From positions 21,935 to 85,934 of the forward strand of contig NZ_BDCU01000051.1 in NCBI RefSeq assembly GCF_001618425.1: a stretch of DNA of 64,000 nt, read 5' to 3'. A program made the position numbers and the translations under genes. The DNA is from Nocardia fusca NBRC 14340 (GTDB lineage Bacteria > Actinomycetota > Actinomycetes > Mycobacteriales > Mycobacteriaceae). This document shows positions 7,969 through 15,440 of the stretch, in pieces. The first letter of the stretch is position 1. Each line of letters begins with the position of its first letter. The notes under the pieces were generated by a model that saw nothing but the letters and a program-made list of their open reading frames with translations, was not told the DNA's origin and made no database searches.

Positions 7969-8412
7969 ATGTCGGTATCCATGTTCGACGAGACCCTGCC
8001 ACGTGGCGAGCGGGACGGGGTCGGACTGCGGGTGGGCGCGATCATAGACCGGGGTGGGGAAGTCCTGCTACTCGAACTGCCCAGTACCGGACCGATCAGC
8101 CCCACCCTGAAACTCCCCGGTGCGACCGTGGAACCGGGGGAATCGGTGACCGGAGCGCTCGTTCGCGGGGTCCAGGAGGAGACGGGACTGACCGTCACGG
8201 ATGTCCGTCACCACATCGGCGATTTCGACTATCTGTCCCCCGCCGGGAAGCCGGTGCGGCGATTGCACTTCGCCGTCGAGGTGGCGGCGACCGGTCCGGT
8301 GGTGCTGAGTGCGCACGCCGGCTACGAATGGGCGCCGCTCAACGGCGAGTTGCATGTCACCTCCTCGATTCAGAAGATCCTGGACACCTATCGCGAGCTG
8401 GTCTATCCCTGA
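7969..8412 (+). CDS. NUDIX hydrolase domain protein with atypical Nudix box
   Basis: 147 residues with the NUDIX fold: VGLRVGAIIDRGGEVLLLEL, then the box region LPGATVEPGESVTGALVRGVQEETGL. Compared with G-x5-E-x7-REUxEExGU, the first glycine is alanine and the first glutamate of REUxEE is glycine (R-G-V-Q-E-E). The later glutamate pair is kept. The start at 7969 is the first ATG of the conserved part; an in-frame GTG lies at 7954. Activity as a nucleotide-derivative hydrolase is doubtful because the missing glutamate usually binds the catalytic metal. Confidence 0.8.
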   Translation: MSVSMFDETLPRGERDGVGLRVGAIIDRGGEVLLLELPSTGPISPTLKLPGATVEPGESVTGALVRGVQEETGLTVTDVRHHIGDFDYLSPAGKPVRRLHFAVEVAATGPVVLSAHAGYEWAPLNGELHVTSSIQKILDTYRELVYP

Positions 8413-8581
8413 GCCCGAGCGGAGTCGCCGTTCCCGTTGTGAACGGGATCCGCGCGTCGGCATCCGGCGCGGTGTGCACCACGTCTCCCCGAGTGCGCGG
8501 CCGTCCCGGCCGGCGGTGTGATGGCGCCCGGTGGCCGATCCCGGCGGCGGGCGCCCCGGCGGCCTGCGCGGGCGAGACGGA

Positions 8582-8770
8582 TCACTGGCTGATCACATAC
8601 GAGTCGGCATCGAATCCTCTTGTGCGGTAGCCGTATTCGTAACTCCAATTCGGGTAGAGTCCCGCCTTGCGGCCGCCCGGGGTCTGGCAGTAGCTGGTGC
8701 CTCCGCCCGATACCCACACCGTGGACACACTGCGCCGCGGCATCTCGTCGAGGAACGCGTCCTGGGACAT
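8582..8770 (-). pseudogene. C-terminal fragment of flavin-containing monooxygenase
   Basis: A 62-codon frame with a good GGAAGGACCGGAAC leader, 17 bp after the reductase gene. The product resembles only the last 60 residues of Baeyer-Villiger/FMO-type monooxygenases: AFLDEMPRRSVSTVW, then SGGGTSYCQTPGGRKAGLYPNW and YRTRGFDADSY, matching their VW..G..SWY...GRN..LWPG and RTRRFDP.DY ends. The FAD and NADP domains (over 400 residues) are absent. It is either a relic or a translated stub; it cannot be a monooxygenase. Confidence 0.65.
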
Positions 8771-8787
8771 GTTCCGGTCCTTCCGGC

Positions 8788-9843
8788 TCAGAGGTCGAGA
8801 ACCAGTGCGTCGCCCGCCGCGCGTGACACGCAGGGGAGCATATGGGTCGTGCGTTCGGAATCGGGTAGCGCCCGATCGCGGTGGTCCACCTCGCCGGCGA
8901 GCACCGCCGTCCGGCAGGTGCCGCAGAAACCCTGGCGGCACGAATAGGCGGCATCCGGGACGACTCGGCCGATCGCGGTGAGCGTGGTCTCCCGGGCGCC
9001 CACCCGGATCGTACGGCCCGTCCGCGCCAGGGTCAGGTCGAATTCCGTGCCGTCGAGTACGGCGGGCGCGGAGAACTGTTCGGTGTGCAGGGAACCGGTG
9101 GGATTCAGCTCGAACATGCTGCGCCGGGCCGCGGCCAGCATCGGCGGCGGCCCGCAGACATAGACGGCCGCCCCGGGCGGGGCGGTCGCGATCAGTTCCG
9201 GGATGTCGGGCGGACCGTATTCGTCGTCGGGGCGGATCTCGGCTCCGGGCAGGTCCGCGACGAACGGCATGGTGGCGCGGGACCGTCCGGTGTAGATCAG
9301 CCGGCCGCGCGCACCCGCGGCCCGGACCATCGGCAGGATCGGGGTGATGCCGATACCACCGGCGATGAACAGGTACGCCGGGGCCGCCACGAAGATGAAG
9401 GCGTTGCGCGGGCCCCGGGCCCGTAGCGGGTCGCCGGGGCGGATATCGCGGTGCATCTCCAGCGAGCCGCCCTCGCCGTTGTCGATCCGCCGGACCGCGA
9501 TCCGGTAGCGGAACCGTTCGCGGGGGTTACCGCAGAGGGAATACTGCCGCTGCCGCCCGGACGGCAGGAAGAGATCGAGATGGGCGCCCGGTCGCCAGGC
9601 CGGGAGCAGACCGCCGTCGGCCGCGCGCAGGTCGAATCCGCGGACTCCGCCGGCTTCCTCCCGGATCTCGTCCACCACCAGCCGCAGTTCGAAACCGCCG
9701 CGGCGCACCGGATTCGGCCGGGACAGCAGCGGTGCCGCGGGCCCGGAGACGAAAATGCTCCGGTAGGCGTCGACGACCGCGCCGAGGACCCGCAGCGGCC
9801 GGGGCGCCACGAAATCCGGGGCCCGGGTGCTCGGACTGACCAT
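8788..9843 (-). CDS. PDR/VanB family reductase (FMN, NAD(P)H and 2Fe-2S ferredoxin domains)
   Basis: 351 residues in phthalate-dioxygenase-reductase order. The flavin domain has RQYSLCG near residue 94, the NAD domain has FIAGGIGITPI and YVCGPPPML, and the C-terminal plant-type ferredoxin has C-x4-C-x2-C (YSCRQGFCGTC) with the fourth Cys in MLPCVSRA. It passes electrons from NAD(P)H to an oxygenase or demethylase. The extra 50 residues at the N terminus are a usual feature of the mycolata branch. No intact oxygenase is adjacent; only a monooxygenase tail follows it. An inverted repeat upstream (9854-9878) may regulate it. Confidence 0.88.
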   Translation of the reverse strand: MVSPSTRAPDFVAPRPLRVLGAVVDAYRSIFVSGPAAPLLSRPNPVRRGGFELRLVVDEIREEAGGVRGFDLRAADGGLLPAWRPGAHLDLFLPSGRQRQYSLCGNPRERFRYRIAVRRIDNGEGGSLEMHRDIRPGDPLRARGPRNAFIFVAAPAYLFIAGGIGITPILPMVRAAGARGRLIYTGRSRATMPFVADLPGAEIRPDDEYGPPDIPELIATAPPGAAVYVCGPPPMLAAARRSMFELNPTGSLHTEQFSAPAVLDGTEFDLTLARTGRTIRVGARETTLTAIGRVVPDAAYSCRQGFCGTCRTAVLAGEVDHRDRALPDSERTTHMLPCVSRAAGDALVLDL

Positions 9844-9853
9844 GCCGGTCAGC

Positions 9854-9878
9854 TTACAAGCAACAAATAGGCTTGCAA
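9854..9878. promoter_or_regulatory. Inverted repeat upstream of PDR reductase
   Basis: Arms TTACAAGC and GCTTGCAA (7 of 8 pairs) are separated by 9 bp and lie 11 bp before the start codon. This is the only AT-rich patch nearby and looks like an operator; no regulator gene is next to it. Confidence 0.5.
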
Positions 9879-9950
9879 TGTTGAATGCCGCCGCGATGAG
9901 CGGTGCGTTGGCTCCCCGCGCGGTGGAAGTACCGCCGCGCGGCGCGGCCG

Positions 9951-10283
9951 CTACTTCTCCCGCTTCTCGTGCGGGACCAGTTCGAGTCCGATGACCGCGA
10001 CCACGATCCCGGTCAGGCAGACGACCTTGGCGAGGGTGACCGCCTCGCCGCCCGTGATCATGGCGTAGGCCACGGTCAAGGCGGTGCCGACACCGGTCCA
10101 GACGGCATAGGCGCTGCCGATCGGAATATCACGCACCGCCCGGCCCAGCCCGAGCATGCTCGCCACCAGCGCGACGAAGAAGACGGTCGCCGCCACCGGT
10201 TCGGTCAGACCCGTCGATCTGCCGAGTGCGGTCGCCCAGACCGCTTCGCAGACAGCGCTGGCCAGCAGGATGATCCACGCCAT
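9951..10283 (-). CDS. SMR family transporter subunit (second of a pair)
   Basis: 110 residues, four helices: MAWIILLASAVCEAVWATALGRS (with the membrane glutamate of the EmrE family at position 13), TVFFVALVASMLGLGRAV, GSAYAVWTGVGTALTVAYAM and a last helix ending in charged HEKREK. Its start lies 2 bp after the stop of the upstream SMR gene, so the two are coupled and probably form a heterodimer like YkkCD or EbrAB. The upstream guanidine-III riboswitch points to guanidinium export rather than drug export. Confidence 0.9.
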   Translation of the reverse strand: MAWIILLASAVCEAVWATALGRSTGLTEPVAATVFFVALVASMLGLGRAVRDIPIGSAYAVWTGVGTALTVAYAMITGGEAVTLAKVVCLTGIVVAVIGLELVPHEKREK

Positions 10284-10285
10284 GG

Positions 10286-10600
10286 TCAGCTCACCGCCTT
10301 CAGGCCCACCACGGACACGATGAGCAGCGAGAGCAACAGCACGCGTGCGGTATCCGCGCGCTCGCGGCCGGTGGCGACGGCCCATCCGACGGTCAGCGTC
10401 GCGCCGGTGCCCACCCAGACGGCATAGGCGGTACCGGTCGGCAGCTCGATCATCGCCCAGGCGAGACCGGCCATACTCAGGGCCAGCGCCGCGACGAACA
10501 GAACAGTGGGTTTCCACCGGCGGAAACCGTGCGACGCCGACAGCGCGGCGGCCCAGACGGCTTCCAACACCCCGGACAGCAACAGGACGACCCAGGACAT
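10286..10600 (-). CDS. SMR family transporter subunit (first of a pair)
   Basis: 104 residues, four helices, beginning MSWVVLLLSGVLEAVWAAAL with the essential membrane Glu at 13, then SMAGLAWAMIELPTGTAYAVWVG and LLLSLLIVSVVGLKAVS. SMR transporters are proton-coupled antiporters in the inner membrane. The ATG at 10600 follows GGAAGGG (10607-10613). That Shine-Dalgarno directly abuts the 3' strand of the guanidine-III riboswitch pseudoknot, so translation is likely controlled by guanidinium. Confidence 0.92.
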   Translation of the reverse strand: MSWVVLLLSGVLEAVWAAALSASHGFRRWKPTVLFVAALALSMAGLAWAMIELPTGTAYAVWVGTGATLTVGWAVATGRERADTARVLLLSLLIVSVVGLKAVS

Positions 10601-10613
10601 GACAAACCCTTCC

Positions 10614-10655
10614 GAGTCAGTCTTGTCGCGATGCGGGTACTGCTCCCTCGTCCGC
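10614..10655 (-). promoter_or_regulatory. Guanidine-III riboswitch (ykkC-III)
   Basis: On the minus strand the segment contains, in order, GCGGACGAGG, GTACCCGC and GACAAGAC with the spacing of the guanidine-III class. P1 forms between GCGG (10655-10652) and CCGC (10636-10633). The pseudoknot forms between GAGCAG and CTG-A-CTC (10620-10614), with one bulged A. The conserved ACGAGG, TACCCG and ACAAGAC blocks are intact. It lies directly before the ribosome site of an SMR exporter pair, the known context of this class in actinobacteria. Confidence 0.9.
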
Positions 10656-10733
10656 GAGCCCGATCGCCGGACTCCACTGCGGTAACGAACGAGGTGTGCG
10701 CGGGATTCCCGGGGGTGAGCGCAACCACCACCG

Positions 10734-11801
10734 TCACCGGACGGCTCGTGCCGCCGGGGTGCTCTGCCGCTGTGTCGCGGACCCGTTATCGGCCGCTCGT
10801 TCAGCGGTTTTCGCTCGGTTGCGGCCGGCGAGCGGTATCGAGTCGGTGCGGGCCGGGCCGGAACCGTGGTCGGTCGCGGGGTATCCGAGCCGGGTCCGGA
10901 CGGCGCTGCCGGCGCAGGCGATGACCGCGAGTGCGCCCAGTGCTGTCGGCCAGGTCAGGTTTTCGCCGAGGAGCAGCGCGGCCCAGCCCAGGGTCAGCAC
11001 CGGCTGGACCAGCTGGATCTGGCTGACCTGCGCCATCGGACCGTATGCGAGCCCGCGGTACCACGCCAGGAAGCCGAGGAACATGCTCACCACGCCGAGG
11101 TAGGCGAACGACGCCCACTGGGCCGGGGAACCGGTCGGCGGTCGGCCGACGACCGCGATACCGGCGAGCACGACCATCGGCGGCGCGGACAGGACGAGTG
11201 CCCAGGAGATGGTCTGCCACGGCCCGAGTTCGCGGGCCAGCAGTCCGCCTTCGGCGTACCCGGCCGCGGCCGCGACGACCGCGCCGAACAGCAGCAGATC
11301 CGGCCAGTGCAGACCGCCGAACCCGCCGCCACCGAACACCGCGAAGCCCACGGCCGCCACCGCTCCCGCCGCCGCGGCACCCCAGAACGCGCGCGGTGGT
11401 CGTTCCTCGGTGCGCAGCACCGCCAGGACGGCGGTGGCCGCCGGGAGCAGCGCGATCACCACCGCGCTGTGGCCGGCCGAGGTGGTGGTGAGCGCGAACG
11501 TGGTGAGCAGCGGGAAACCCGCGACCACCCCGGCCGCGACGATGCCCAGCCGGAGCCATTGCCCGCCCCGGGGCAGCGGCTGACGCGTGACGAGCAGTGC
11601 CGTGGCGGCCAGGACGGTGGCGACCACAGCGCGGGCGCAGGCGACGAACAGGGGAGACATCCCGCCCCCGGCCACGGTGATCCGGGTGAACGGGACGGTC
11701 AGCGAAAAGGCCGCGACCCCGAGTAACCCCCAGGCCGGGCCGATCCGAGTCGGCGATAGCAGTCCGCTGCGCTGGTGAGTAGCGCTACTATGTTCCTTCA
11801 T
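10734..11801 (-). CDS. EamA/DMT family exporter
   Basis: 355 residues with about ten hydrophobic helices in two EamA repeats: first GPAWGLLGVAAFSLTVPFTRI to AVVIALLPAATAVLAVL, second HWPDLLLFGAVVAAAAGYAEGGLLA to QIQLVQPVLTLGWAALLLGENLTW, with the typical P at the end of each repeat. Such proteins export metabolites or amino acids. The ATG at 11801 overlaps the ATG of the divergent MocR gene by two bases. The paired MocR protein probably controls it. The substrate cannot be read from sequence. Confidence 0.88.
   Translation of the reverse strand: MKEHSSATHQRSGLLSPTRIGPAWGLLGVAAFSLTVPFTRITVAGGGMSPLFVACARAVVATVLAATALLVTRQPLPRGGQWLRLGIVAAGVVAGFPLLTTFALTTTSAGHSAVVIALLPAATAVLAVLRTEERPPRAFWGAAAAGAVAAVGFAVFGGGGFGGLHWPDLLLFGAVVAAAAGYAEGGLLARELGPWQTISWALVLSAPPMVVLAGIAVVGRPPTGSPAQWASFAYLGVVSMFLGFLAWYRGLAYGPMAQVSQIQLVQPVLTLGWAALLLGENLTWPTALGALAVIACAGSAVRTRLGYPATDHGSGPARTDSIPLAGRNRAKTAERAADNGSATQRQSTPAARAVR
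11778..11791 (+). promoter_or_regulatory. Palindrome and -10 box of the MocR gene
   Basis: A 12-bp perfect palindrome AGTAGCGCTACT at 11778-11789 overlaps a good -10 hexamer TACTAT at 11786-11791. Transcription would begin at about 11799, at the ATG at 11800, so the MocR mRNA is probably leaderless and self-repressed. The site also lies just inside the EamA coding region. Confidence 0.6.
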
Positions 11802-13248
11802 GTCCGACGATAGCAGTTCGCGGATCGTCGCGGACCTCCGCGCGTGGATCGCCACGGCCCCCGCCGGGGCCAAGTTGCCCGCCACCCGCACCCTGGTGGC
11901 GCGGTACTCGGCGAGTCCGGTCACCGTCCAGAAGGCGTTGCGGGCACTGGTGGCCCAGGGGCTGGTGGAGAGCCGGCCGGGGGTCGGCACGTTCGTCCAG
12001 GCGGTGCGCCCGGCCCGTCCGGCCGACTACGGATGGCAGACCGCGGCCCTCGGTACACCGCGCGGCCGGCGCGCCCAGATGTCCACCGTCCTGCGGACGG
12101 TGCCCAACGACCGGATTGCCCTGCATTCGGGTTACCCCGACCGGGAACTGCTTCCGGTCCGCCTGGTCCGCGCCGCCTTCACGCGGGCCGCGCGCAGCGA
12201 TGCCGCGATCGGCCGCCCACCGACCGCGGGGGCCCCGGAACTACAGAGCTGGTTCGCCACCGAACTGGCGACCGCGACCCCGGCCGGTGTGCTGCCGCCG
12301 GTGGCCGGCGATGTGATCGTGTTCGGCGGCAGCCAGAGCGGTCTGAACACGACCTTCCAGTCGCTGGTCGGCCCCGGCCGGCCGCTGCTGGTGGAATCGC
12401 CGACCTACTGGGGTGCGCTGATGGCCGCCGAGCGGGCCGGGGTGCGGGTGGTGCCGGTGCCGAGCGGGCCGCAGGGTCCACGGCCGGCGGAACTGGCCCG
12501 CGCGTTCGAACAGACCGGGGCCCGCGCCTTCTACGCGCAACCCCATTTCGCCAACCCCACCGGCGCCCAGTGGGCTCCGCAGACCGCCGCGTGGGTGCTC
12601 GAAGTGGTGCGCGAATACGGTGCCTTCCTGATCGAGGACGACTGGGCACACGATTTCGGCATCGACTCGGTGCCGGTCCCGCTGGCCGCGCGGGACGACA
12701 GCGGGCATGTGATCTATCTGCGGTCGCTCACCAAGAGCGTTTCGCCGTCGGTCCGCATCGCCGCCGTCGTCGCGCGCGGGCCGGCGCGCGATCGGATCCT
12801 CTCCGATGCGCAGGCCGAGTCCATGTATGTGAGCGGACTGCTGCAGGCGGTCGCGCTCGATGTGGTGTCCCACCCGGGGTGGCGGACCCATCTGCGCGGT
12901 CTGGGGCAACGGCTGGCGATCCGCCGCGACCTGCTGCTGACCGCGCTCCGGGAGCACGCCCCCGACGCGGTCCCGGAACTGGTGCCGCGGGGCGGGCTCA
13001 ACCTCTGGGTCCGGTTACCCGAACACACCGATGTGGTCCGGCTCGTGCGGGATTGCGAGGACGGGGGCGTGGTGGTGGCTCCCGGCGACGAATGGTTCCC
13101 CGCCGAGCCCACGGGCGCCTATCTGCGGATCAACTACTCCGGGCCGAATCCGGGGGCTTTCCCCGACGGTGCCCGCGTCATCGGCCGCGCGCTGGCCCGG
13201 CAGCATCCGGACCGGTGTCCGGCCGGCGGTGCGGACCCGGACCGGTAG
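11800..13248 (+). CDS. MocR-type GntR regulator with aminotransferase domain
   Basis: 482 residues. The N-terminal winged helix (residues 5-70) has KLPATRTLVARYSASPVTVQKALRALVAQGLVESRPGVGTFV, the GntR signature. Residues 110-475 form a fold type I aminotransferase domain: GGSQSGLNTTFQ, HFANPTGAQW, EDDWAHDFG and the PLP lysine in YLRSLTKSVSPSVR. MocR proteins use PLP chemistry to sense amino compounds. It is divergent from an EamA exporter, the common pairing in which the regulator turns on export of an amino acid or amine. Confidence 0.92.
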   Translation: MSDDSSSRIVADLRAWIATAPAGAKLPATRTLVARYSASPVTVQKALRALVAQGLVESRPGVGTFVQAVRPARPADYGWQTAALGTPRGRRAQMSTVLRTVPNDRIALHSGYPDRELLPVRLVRAAFTRAARSDAAIGRPPTAGAPELQSWFATELATATPAGVLPPVAGDVIVFGGSQSGLNTTFQSLVGPGRPLLVESPTYWGALMAAERAGVRVVPVPSGPQGPRPAELARAFEQTGARAFYAQPHFANPTGAQWAPQTAAWVLEVVREYGAFLIEDDWAHDFGIDSVPVPLAARDDSGHVIYLRSLTKSVSPSVRIAAVVARGPARDRILSDAQAESMYVSGLLQAVALDVVSHPGWRTHLRGLGQRLAIRRDLLLTALREHAPDAVPELVPRGGLNLWVRLPEHTDVVRLVRDCEDGGVVVAPGDEWFPAEPTGAYLRINYSGPNPGAFPDGARVIGRALARQHPDRCPAGGADPDR

Positions 13249-13289
13249 CGTCCGGCCGGATCGAGACGGTGCCGCGGCAGACCGCGGCC

Positions 13290-13311
13290 CGGTGCCGAGG
13301 AACCGGCACCG
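13290..13311. terminator. Hairpin between convergent genes
   Basis: Stem CGGTGCC (13290-13296) pairs with GGCACCG (13305-13311) between the stops of the MocR gene and the YHS protein gene; it may serve both. Confidence 0.4.
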
Positions 13312-13326
13312 CCGCCGGCCCGATGC

Positions 13327-13938
13327 TCAGCTCACGGCGTGATCTTCTACGAAAACCTTCCGGCACGACGGCGCGCAGAACGCGTAGTCGACTCCCGCGT
13401 GGGTCACCGTGAACTGCGCGGTGGCCCATTCGACGACCATTCCGCAGGTCGGATCTATGGTGCAGCCCTCGGGGGCCTCGGGCCGCTGTCCGGAGTCGCG
13501 GAAATCCTGGGTCATCAGCCGGGTGAGCTCGGTGCTCGTGGTCGACCGGCCGAGTGTGCCGACGCAGTGCTCGCGCAGACCGACGATCTGGACGACACAG
13601 TGGGGTTCGCGACGCAGCCGTCCCGGGTCGGGTTCGGTCGCGGCGACGGCGTCGGTGATCATCGGAATGATGTAGCGGCCGAAATCGCGGTCGTTGCTCC
13701 AGGACTGCGGCACGGTGAGCCGCACCAGGTAGCGGGGCGCGGTCTCGGCGTCGGGTCCGCCGGTCACCCAGGTACGTGGTTGCCCGATCAGTACATGGGT
13801 GAATTCTCGTGCTCTACGCATGGTTTCGTCCGGCGCGGACTCGGCCGCGGTGAGTGCGGCCAGGACGCGTTCGGCGAGGTCGCGCTCGGCCGCTGCGTCG
13901 AGTGTGCGTCCGGTGACCGAGATCTCCAGGGTCATCAT
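13327..13938 (-). CDS. Two-domain protein with C-terminal YHS metal-binding domain
   Basis: 203 residues. The last 45 are a YHS domain: DPTCGMVVEW, then VDYAFCAPSCRKVFVED, with the conserved cysteines that bind metal in heavy-metal ATPases and monooxygenase subunits. The first 150 residues (EISVTGRTLDAAAERDLAERVLAALTAAES, then PRYLVRLTVPQSW) look alpha/beta and may be tautomerase-like, but the assignment is unsure. Its start overlaps the stop of the upstream peroxiredoxin-like gene (ATGA), so they are coupled, and a joint redox or metal role is inferred. Confidence 0.7.
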   Translation of the reverse strand: MMTLEISVTGRTLDAAAERDLAERVLAALTAAESAPDETMRRAREFTHVLIGQPRTWVTGGPDAETAPRYLVRLTVPQSWSNDRDFGRYIIPMITDAVAATEPDPGRLRREPHCVVQIVGLREHCVGTLGRSTTSTELTRLMTQDFRDSGQRPEAPEGCTIDPTCGMVVEWATAQFTVTHAGVDYAFCAPSCRKVFVEDHAVS

Positions 13939-14525
13939 GGCCGGGTCTCCTTCGGGACTGATGTGGTCGCGCGGTCGTGACCGGCGGACAGAGCGAGCAG
14001 TTCGTCGACCGACCACTGGTCGTCTGCGTGCTCTCCGTACTTCGCGGCGAGTACCGCGCCGTCCGGGGCGATGAGGAAATCCGCCGGCAGGCCCAGACGG
14101 CCGCCTTCCGGATGGCTCGGCGGCGCCGGACGGTCGTCGCGGCGCGCGGTCGCGGCGAGTTCGGTACCGACGGCCCGGGCGATCGCGGGCCACGCGCGCG
14201 GGTCCAGGAGGGCCCGTCTGCCGGATTCGACACCGAACTCCCGGTAGAGCACCCGGTCCGGATCGGCGATCACATCCAAGGGCAGATCGTCGGTGTACTT
14301 GCGCAATTCGGTGGCGGTGGAATGGAAAACGACCACTTCGCGGATGCCGCCGGCCCGGATATCGGCCAGTCGGGACACGATCGAGCGCAGGTGCAGATTG
14401 CAGACCGGGCATCCGGCGAAGCGCCGGAACTGTAGGTGGACAAGGTGCCGGGAATGGGGGACCGGGACGTCCGCACCGGTGACGGTGGTGAGTGTGCGGG
14501 CGGGGACCGGGCTGGGTGGCGGCAT
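13935..14525 (-). CDS. Peroxiredoxin-like (AhpC/TSA) protein
   Basis: 196 residues with a thioredoxin fold. HLVHLQFRRFAGCPVCNLHLRS carries a CxxC pair where peroxiredoxins have T-x-x-C. VVVFHSTATELRKYTDDLPLDVIADPDRVLYREFGVE and GLPADFLIAPDGAVLAAKYG complete the fold. This matches the peroxiredoxin-like family with CPVC, thought to reduce peroxides or disulfides. The ATG at 14525 follows AGGAGAG. A minus-strand promoter (TTGACA 14584-14589, 16 bp, CATACT 14562-14567) overlaps repeats that probably bind the divergent TetR protein. Confidence 0.82.
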   Translation of the reverse strand: MPPPSPVPARTLTTVTGADVPVPHSRHLVHLQFRRFAGCPVCNLHLRSIVSRLADIRAGGIREVVVFHSTATELRKYTDDLPLDVIADPDRVLYREFGVESGRRALLDPRAWPAIARAVGTELAATARRDDRPAPPSHPEGGRLGLPADFLIAPDGAVLAAKYGEHADDQWSVDELLALSAGHDRATTSVPKETRP

Positions 14526-14539
14526 GATCTCTCCTTTGG

Positions 14540-14589
14540 AGTACGCAGTACGCTTACAATCAGTATGCGCGTATCCAGTACGCTGTCAA
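14540..14589. promoter_or_regulatory. Divergent promoter with AGTACGC repeats
   Basis: The heptamer AGTACGC occurs at 14540-14546, 14547-14553 and 14577-14583, with a variant AGTATGC at 14562-14568. The repeats overlap the leftward promoter (TTGACA 14584-14589, CATACT 14562-14567) and a rightward -10 box TACAAT (14555-14560). They are the likely binding site of the TetR protein encoded to the right. Confidence 0.65.
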
Positions 14590-14591
14590 CC

Positions 14592-15203
14592 GTGCCCAGG
14601 CCCCGTTCGCTCACCGACGATCAATTGGTCGGGGCCGCCCTGGCGGTGATCGACCGAGAGGGATTGGCCGCGCTGACCATGCGCGCTGTCGCCAAGGAAC
14701 TCGGGATGGCCACCATGGGCCTGTACCGGTACGTCACCGACCGGCAGGCGCTGGAGGTACTGGTGGTCGATCATGTTTTCGAGTCCGTCGACCTCGTCCT
14801 GCCCGCGGCGCACTGGACCGACCGCATCCGCTCGCTGATGAACCGTCTGCGCGTCACGGTCGCGAAGCATCCTGCCGCGGTCCCGCTGGTGCTGCGGCAC
14901 CGTCAGGCGGCGCCGGGATCGTTACGGTTGATCGATGCCATGCTCGCGGTACTCACCGACGGGGGATTCTCCGGTGTGGACCGGGTCGTGGCGCAGCGGA
15001 CGCTGATCGGCTTCCTGCTCGGCTTCCTGCAGAACGAGTACTACGCGGGGTTGTCGGGACCGGGCACGATCACCATGTCGGAACTCTCGCCGGCGGAGTT
15101 CCCGTTTCTCGCCGATACCGCGCGGGACGCGAGATCGGTATCGCCGGACGAGGAATTCGGCCGCGGGCTCGATATCGTGCTGCGCGGCCTGGCCGCAGGC
15201 TGA
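14592..15203 (+). CDS. TetR/AcrR regulator
   Basis: 203 residues from the GTG at 14592. HTH: LVGAALAVIDREGLAALTMRAVAKELGMATMGLYRYVTDRQALEVLVVD, the MGLYRYV variant seen in tetracycline-repressor-like TetR_C_1 groups. An in-frame ATG at 14565 is possible, but a -10 box at 14555-14560 would start the RNA at about that base, so the later GTG (PRPRSLTDD) is preferred. It is divergent from the peroxiredoxin-like operon, its probable target, with shared AGTACGC repeats between. Confidence 0.86.
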   Translation: MPRPRSLTDDQLVGAALAVIDREGLAALTMRAVAKELGMATMGLYRYVTDRQALEVLVVDHVFESVDLVLPAAHWTDRIRSLMNRLRVTVAKHPAAVPLVLRHRQAAPGSLRLIDAMLAVLTDGGFSGVDRVVAQRTLIGFLLGFLQNEYYAGLSGPGTITMSELSPAEFPFLADTARDARSVSPDEEFGRGLDIVLRGLAAG

Positions 15204-15230
15204 CCACGGTCGCATGCCGACGCCGAGCGG

Positions 15231-15440
15231 TCAGTCCTCGGGTTCGGATTCCTTACGGTCGTCCTCGGGGCGCTCCCCGGACAGGACCTTCCCCAATCGG
15301 ACTCTCTCCGGGGAGCGGGTCACGACCTCCTCCAGAATGGCGAGGATCTCCGCCTCGGTGCTGCGGCCGTGATTGTCGGCGCGGGTCCGCAGGGCGCGAT
15401 ACACCGCGTCCGGTACATGTCGAACAGATAGCGTCACCAT
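15231..15440 (-). CDS. FitA/VapB-like ribbon-helix-helix antitoxin, no toxin partner
   Basis: 69 residues. VTLSVRHVPDAVYRALRTRADNHGRSTEAEILAILEEVV is the ribbon-helix-helix DNA-binding domain of FitA-type antitoxins, where the phrase GRSTEAEI is diagnostic. The C-terminal tail is acidic (EDDRKESEPED). In such modules the PIN-domain toxin gene follows and overlaps the antitoxin. Here the downstream side is the end of the convergent TetR gene, so it is orphaned. Confidence 0.8.
   Translation of the reverse strand: MVTLSVRHVPDAVYRALRTRADNHGRSTEAEILAILEEVVTRSPERVRLGKVLSGERPEDDRKESEPED

Noticed and set aside
10601..10733. Guanidine-I (ykkC) riboswitch before the SMR genes
   Set aside because: The CTAGGGTTCCG and GGTCCGAGAG blocks are absent; the short guanidine-III form fits fully.
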